Assembly: GCA_947462175.1 (NCBI GenBank)
Contig: CANHOE010000191.1
Location: forward strand, 1 to 5,640
Direction of reading: 5' to 3'
Source of the DNA: Burkholderiales bacterium
Lineage (GTDB): Bacteria > Pseudomonadota > Gammaproteobacteria > Burkholderiales > Burkholderiaceae_C
DNA: 5,640 nucleotides
Under the pieces are notes generated by a model, which ran no database searches, was not told where the DNA came from, and saw only the letters and a program-made list of their open reading frames with translations. Numbering within the stretch: position 1 is the stretch's first letter; each line of letters opens with the position of its first letter. This document shows, piece by piece, positions 4,675-5,640 of this stretch. A program made the position numbers and the translations under genes.

Positions 4675-5514
4675 TCAGGACGCCATCGCCTCACCCGTGC
4701 GAATCGCACCACTCGGGGCCCAGCCCGGGTTGAACGACAGTGGCCCCGGCGGAAACAGCATCACGACTGTTGACCCCAACAGGAAACGACCCATCTCCTG
4801 GCCGCCCGCCAGGCTGACATCACCCGACGCGTAACTCCATTCGCGCAACTGACCTGACCGCGGCGGGTTGACGACACCGTGCCACGTCGTCGCCATGCTG
4901 CCGACGATGGTCGCGCCCACCAGCACCATCACGAACGGCGCGGTGTCGCCATCGAAGACGCACACCACACGCTCATTGCGTGCAAACAGCCCGGGCACGC
5001 CACGCGCCGTCGTCGGGTTGACCGAGAACAGCTCACCGGGCACGTGGATCATGCGACGCAGGCGACCAGCCGCAGGCATGTGGATGCGGTGGTAGTCGCG
5101 CGGGCTCAGGTACAGCGTCGCGAAGTGGCCCCCGTGAAACTCTCGCGCGAGCGCGGCGTCTCCGCCCACCAGTGCTGTGGCCGTGTAGTGATGTCCCTTG
5201 GCCTGCACCAGCCGCTCGCCATCGAGCGGACCGATCTGGCTGATCGCGCCATCAACCGGGCACACCCAGGGCGCATCCGCCAGCGGGCGGGCGCCCGGTT
5301 TCAGCGCGCGGGTGAAGAACGCATTGAAGCTCGCGTACTGCGCGATGTCAGGCTCGGCCGCTTCGGCCATGTTGACGCCGTAGCGGCCAACGAACCAGCG
5401 GATCAGCCGCGTGGTCAAGGCGCCGGCTTCGGCACCGGCGATGCGGCCGGCCAGCGCGGTGAGGGCCTGCTTGGGTAGAAGGTATTGCGGCAGTACCGCC
5501 AGACGATCGGACAT
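4675..5514 (-). CDS. psd: Phosphatidylserine decarboxylase proenzyme
   Basis: Membrane-associated enzyme that converts phosphatidylserine to phosphatidylethanolamine using a pyruvoyl group made by self-cleavage. Length 279 residues, matching the bacterial type I enzyme. The autocatalytic LGST motif is at residues 246-249 (FLLGSTVVMLFPPG): cleavage before Ser248 would give a short alpha chain of 32 residues with the N-terminal pyruvoyl and a large beta chain. The Asp-His-Ser triad is intact: Asp88 in CPVDGAISQIG, His145 in YLSPRDYHRIHMP (with His142), and Ser248, corresponding to Asp90, His147 and Ser254 of the E. coli enzyme. Start at the ATG at 5514 (MSDRLAVLPQYLLPK). The bases before it are pyrimidine-rich (CTTTTTCTTCCTCATCG) with no Shine-Dalgarno. 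It lies 39 bases after the stop of the preceding same-strand gene, so the two are probably co-transcribed. Confidence 0.97.
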   Translation of the reverse strand: MSDRLAVLPQYLLPKQALTALAGRIAGAEAGALTTRLIRWFVGRYGVNMAEAAEPDIAQYASFNAFFTRALKPGARPLADAPWVCPVDGAISQIGPLDGERLVQAKGHHYTATALVGGDAALAREFHGGHFATLYLSPRDYHRIHMPAAGRLRRMIHVPGELFSVNPTTARGVPGLFARNERVVCVFDGDTAPFVMVLVGATIVGSMATTWHGVVNPPRSGQLREWSYASGDVSLAGGQEMGRFLLGSTVVMLFPPGPLSFNPGWAPSGAIRTGEAMAS

Positions 5515-5553
5515 CGATGAGGAAGAAAAAGGGGAAGCGCGGGGCGCTGAAGC

Positions 5554-5640
5554 TCAGTGAATATGGCCGAGGCTGCTCAAGGCGCGGATCGCACCCGCAC
5601 CGATCGATGCGCCGAAGCGCTTGGCCAGCCGCTCGGCCAC
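5554..5640 (-). CDS. C-terminal end of an unrecognised protein (5' part outside window)
   Basis: An open frame runs in from the window edge and ends in TGA at 5554-5556. The 28 visible residues read VAERLAKRFGASIG followed by AGAIRALSSLGHIH. Third codon positions are almost all G or C, as in the neighbouring genes, which is the main reason to call it coding. The segment looks like an alpha-helical, Ala/Gly-rich end; too little is visible to name a family. It lies just upstream of psd in the same direction, with a 39-base gap, suggesting an operon. Confidence 0.6.
   Translation of the reverse strand: MAERLAKRFGASIGAGAIRALSSLGHIH

Noticed and set aside
4362..4712. 116-residue open frame on the minus strand through the repeat region
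   Set aside because: It overlaps the end of psd, its composition follows the inverted repeats, it has no recognisable motif, and its stop lies in the repeat's GAAGTAA box. Most likely a chance frame in GC-rich DNA.

Overview
The window is GC-rich DNA with strong G/C bias at third codon positions. Its gene content (an FbpA/FbpB-type ferric iron transporter, urease maturation genes ureE-ureF-ureG, and a proenzyme phosphatidylserine decarboxylase) fits a betaproteobacterium. The style of the proteins (His-tailed UreE, UreF ending ETQYSRLFRS) suggests Burkholderiales. That placement is inferred from protein features, not from a search.

Layout. Positions 1-831 (+) hold the 3' part of an iron ABC-transporter permease (fbpB-like). 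Facing it and convergent is the complete periplasmic iron-binding protein gene (fbpA-like, 869-1906, -). The 217-base gap at 1907-2123 is a divergent control region. It carries a Fur-box-like sequence on the fbpA side and a well-spaced sigma-54 (-24/-12) match on the urease side. Positions 2124-4225 (+) are ureE, ureF and ureG; ureE and ureF overlap in TGATG, and ureG follows ureF after 39 bases. Positions 4226-4674 contain no credible gene but are unusually rich in inverted repeats. Positions 4675-5514 (-) are psd, and 5554-5640 (-) is the 3' end of an unrecognised gene that probably shares a transcript with psd.

How the genes work together. FbpA captures Fe3+ in the periplasm and hands it to a permease of the FbpB type. 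UreE (nickel carrier), UreF and UreG (GTPase) are the accessory set that loads nickel into apo-urease. Neither the urease subunits (ureABC) nor ureD/ureH is in the window. Psd makes phosphatidylethanolamine and is unrelated to its neighbours.

The part least explained by known genes is 4226-4674. It holds a 26-bp and a 23-bp long-range inverted repeat whose arms interlock (A-B-A'-B', a pseudoknot-like order). Two inverted 61-base copies of one motif (a GAAGTAAnGGAGGA box, then GGCCGG, 26 variable bases, then GGTGAnCCGGCC) underlie part of this. Two further perfect hairpins follow. I read it as a cluster of dispersed structured repeats, possibly a transcribed RNA or a non-autonomous mobile element. 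I see no clear evidence of a new multi-gene system.
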